DNA of 14,968 nucleotides from Savagea sp. (lineage in GTDB: Bacteria; Bacillota; Bacilli; Bacillales_A; Planococcaceae). Position numbers and translations under genes: made by a program. Position 1 is the first letter of the stretch. Every line of letters starts with the position of its first letter. The notes beneath the pieces were generated by a model. It searched no databases. It was not told where the DNA came from and worked only from the letters and a program-made list of their open reading frames with translations. Location of the stretch: positions 1 to 14,968 of the forward strand of contig JASLCF010000146.1 in the NCBI GenBank assembly GCA_030146155.1, written 5' to 3'. Below, piece by piece: positions 14,365 to 14,968 of the stretch.

Positions 14365-14968
14365 ATGTCAACTGGCATTGTAAGTCTAATTATCGCGGTT
14401 GTTTTTATTATTAACAGTTTTCTAGCAATTGCTTTAATATTTTTGGAACGGCGTGATCCCGCAACAACTTGGGCTTGGTTACTCGTTCTTTTCTTTATTC
14501 CGATTTTAGGATTTATCATTTATTTATTGCTCGGAAGAAAGTTACGAAAAAAACACCTCTTCAGGTGGAAAGATAGAAATAAGATTGGAATCGAAAAATT
14601 AATTTCCTATCAAATGGAAGCGATTGAAGATGGCTCATTCCACTTCAAAAAACCAGAGGCTGAGCTATATGAATCCATGATTTTTATGCATCTTAAAAAT
14701 AATCACGCTGTATTTACGCAAGACAATGCGATGACTATTTATGCGGATGGTACAGAAAAATTCGAAGCATTAATTGCAGACTTAGAACAAGCAAAAGACC
14801 ATATCCACTTTCAATATTATATTTTTAGATTAGACAACTTAGGAAAACGTATTTATGAGGTATTGGTGCGTAAAGCAAAGCAAGGGGTAAAAGTTCGTGT
14901 ACTTTATGATGACATCGGTTCAAGAGGAGTCAGAAAAAAAGATTTTGAAGAACTGATTGCACATGGTG
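14365..14968 (+). CDS. cls: Cardiolipin synthase, 5' part, cut by the window edge
   Basis: The first 201 residues are present and the gene runs off the right end. Cardiolipin synthase of the phospholipase D type joins two phosphatidylglycerols in the membrane. Two N-terminal hydrophobic segments (residues about 4-27 and 37-57) flank LERRDPATTWAWLLVL, the conserved PLDNc region that ends in FIIYLLLGRKLRKK. The first catalytic domain begins with HIHFQYYIFRLDNLG and VKVRVLYDDIGSRG. Both HKD motifs would lie beyond the window, so catalytic integrity cannot be judged. GGAAAGGAG lies about 11 bases upstream of the ATG, a rather long spacing, and no better start is visible. Bacillales often carry several cls copies, so which paralogue this is remains open. 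Confidence 0.88.
   Translation, partial: MSTGIVSLIIAVVFIINSFLAIALIFLERRDPATTWAWLLVLFFIPILGFIIYLLLGRKLRKKHLFRWKDRNKIGIEKLISYQMEAIEDGSFHFKKPEAELYESMIFMHLKNNHAVFTQDNAMTIYADGTEKFEALIADLEQAKDHIHFQYYIFRLDNLGKRIYEVLVRKAKQGVKVRVLYDDIGSRGVRKKDFEELIAHG

Noticed and set aside
14292..14519. A minus-strand 75-residue reading frame opposite the cls start.
   Set aside because: It is antisense to a well-recognised cardiolipin synthase N-terminus and has no family pattern.

Overview
The window looks like a low-GC Gram-positive chromosome of the order Bacillales. The evidence is strong AGGAGG/GGTG-type ribosome binding sites, uracil-tailed intrinsic terminators, and the linkage rodA / ddl-murF / cshA / ydbS-ydbT that is typical of that order. 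A Planococcaceae- or Staphylococcaceae-like host is a guess; the sequence does not settle the genus.

Layout. (1) 1-518 is the decayed remnant of an IS1182-type transposase on the + strand. Its N-terminal and C-terminal parts survive in different frames and the middle is deleted. A bidirectional terminator follows at 532-576. (2) 632-4249 on the minus strand holds cshA, a DEAD-box RNA helicase with an arginine/glycine tail, then its terminator, then the overlapping pair ydbS-ydbT, membrane proteins with bacterial PH domains. (3) 4250-4667 has no gene. It holds a likely cshA promoter, a tandem-hairpin element of unknown role, and the terminator of the next operon. (4) 4668-7827 on the minus strand is a tight ddl-murF-esterase operon. 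Ddl makes D-Ala-D-Ala and MurF attaches it to the UDP-MurNAc-tripeptide. The third gene is a small Est30-type alpha/beta hydrolase that begins directly at the murF stop codon. (5) Divergent from ddl is rodA, the SEDS glycan polymerase of cell elongation. Precursor synthesis and glycan polymerisation therefore leave one shared intergenic region.

(6) 9196-10006 is mostly noncoding. It contains a compact unit on the minus strand that encodes an unrecognised 54-residue protein, with its own promoter-like sequence, ribosome binding site and terminator. (7) 10007-12973 is a copper homeostasis module: csoR (Cu(I)-sensing repressor), copZ (chaperone) and copA (Cu(I) P-type ATPase with two HMA domains). 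Two related 17-bp CsoR-type operators lie before csoR and between copZ and copA. A strong terminator ends copZ, so the module has two control points. (8) A NorA/Bmr-like MFS exporter (13120-14289) follows, with a lone operator half-site upstream. (9) The 5' part of a cardiolipin synthase gene runs off the right edge.

Most of the window is conserved housekeeping DNA. The parts I cannot explain from known families are the 54-residue ORF, the tandem hairpins near 4490-4540, the noncoding block 9282-9472, and the possible extension of copper control to the MFS gene. I found no CRISPR array, tRNA, rRNA or prophage, and no clear new multi-gene system.
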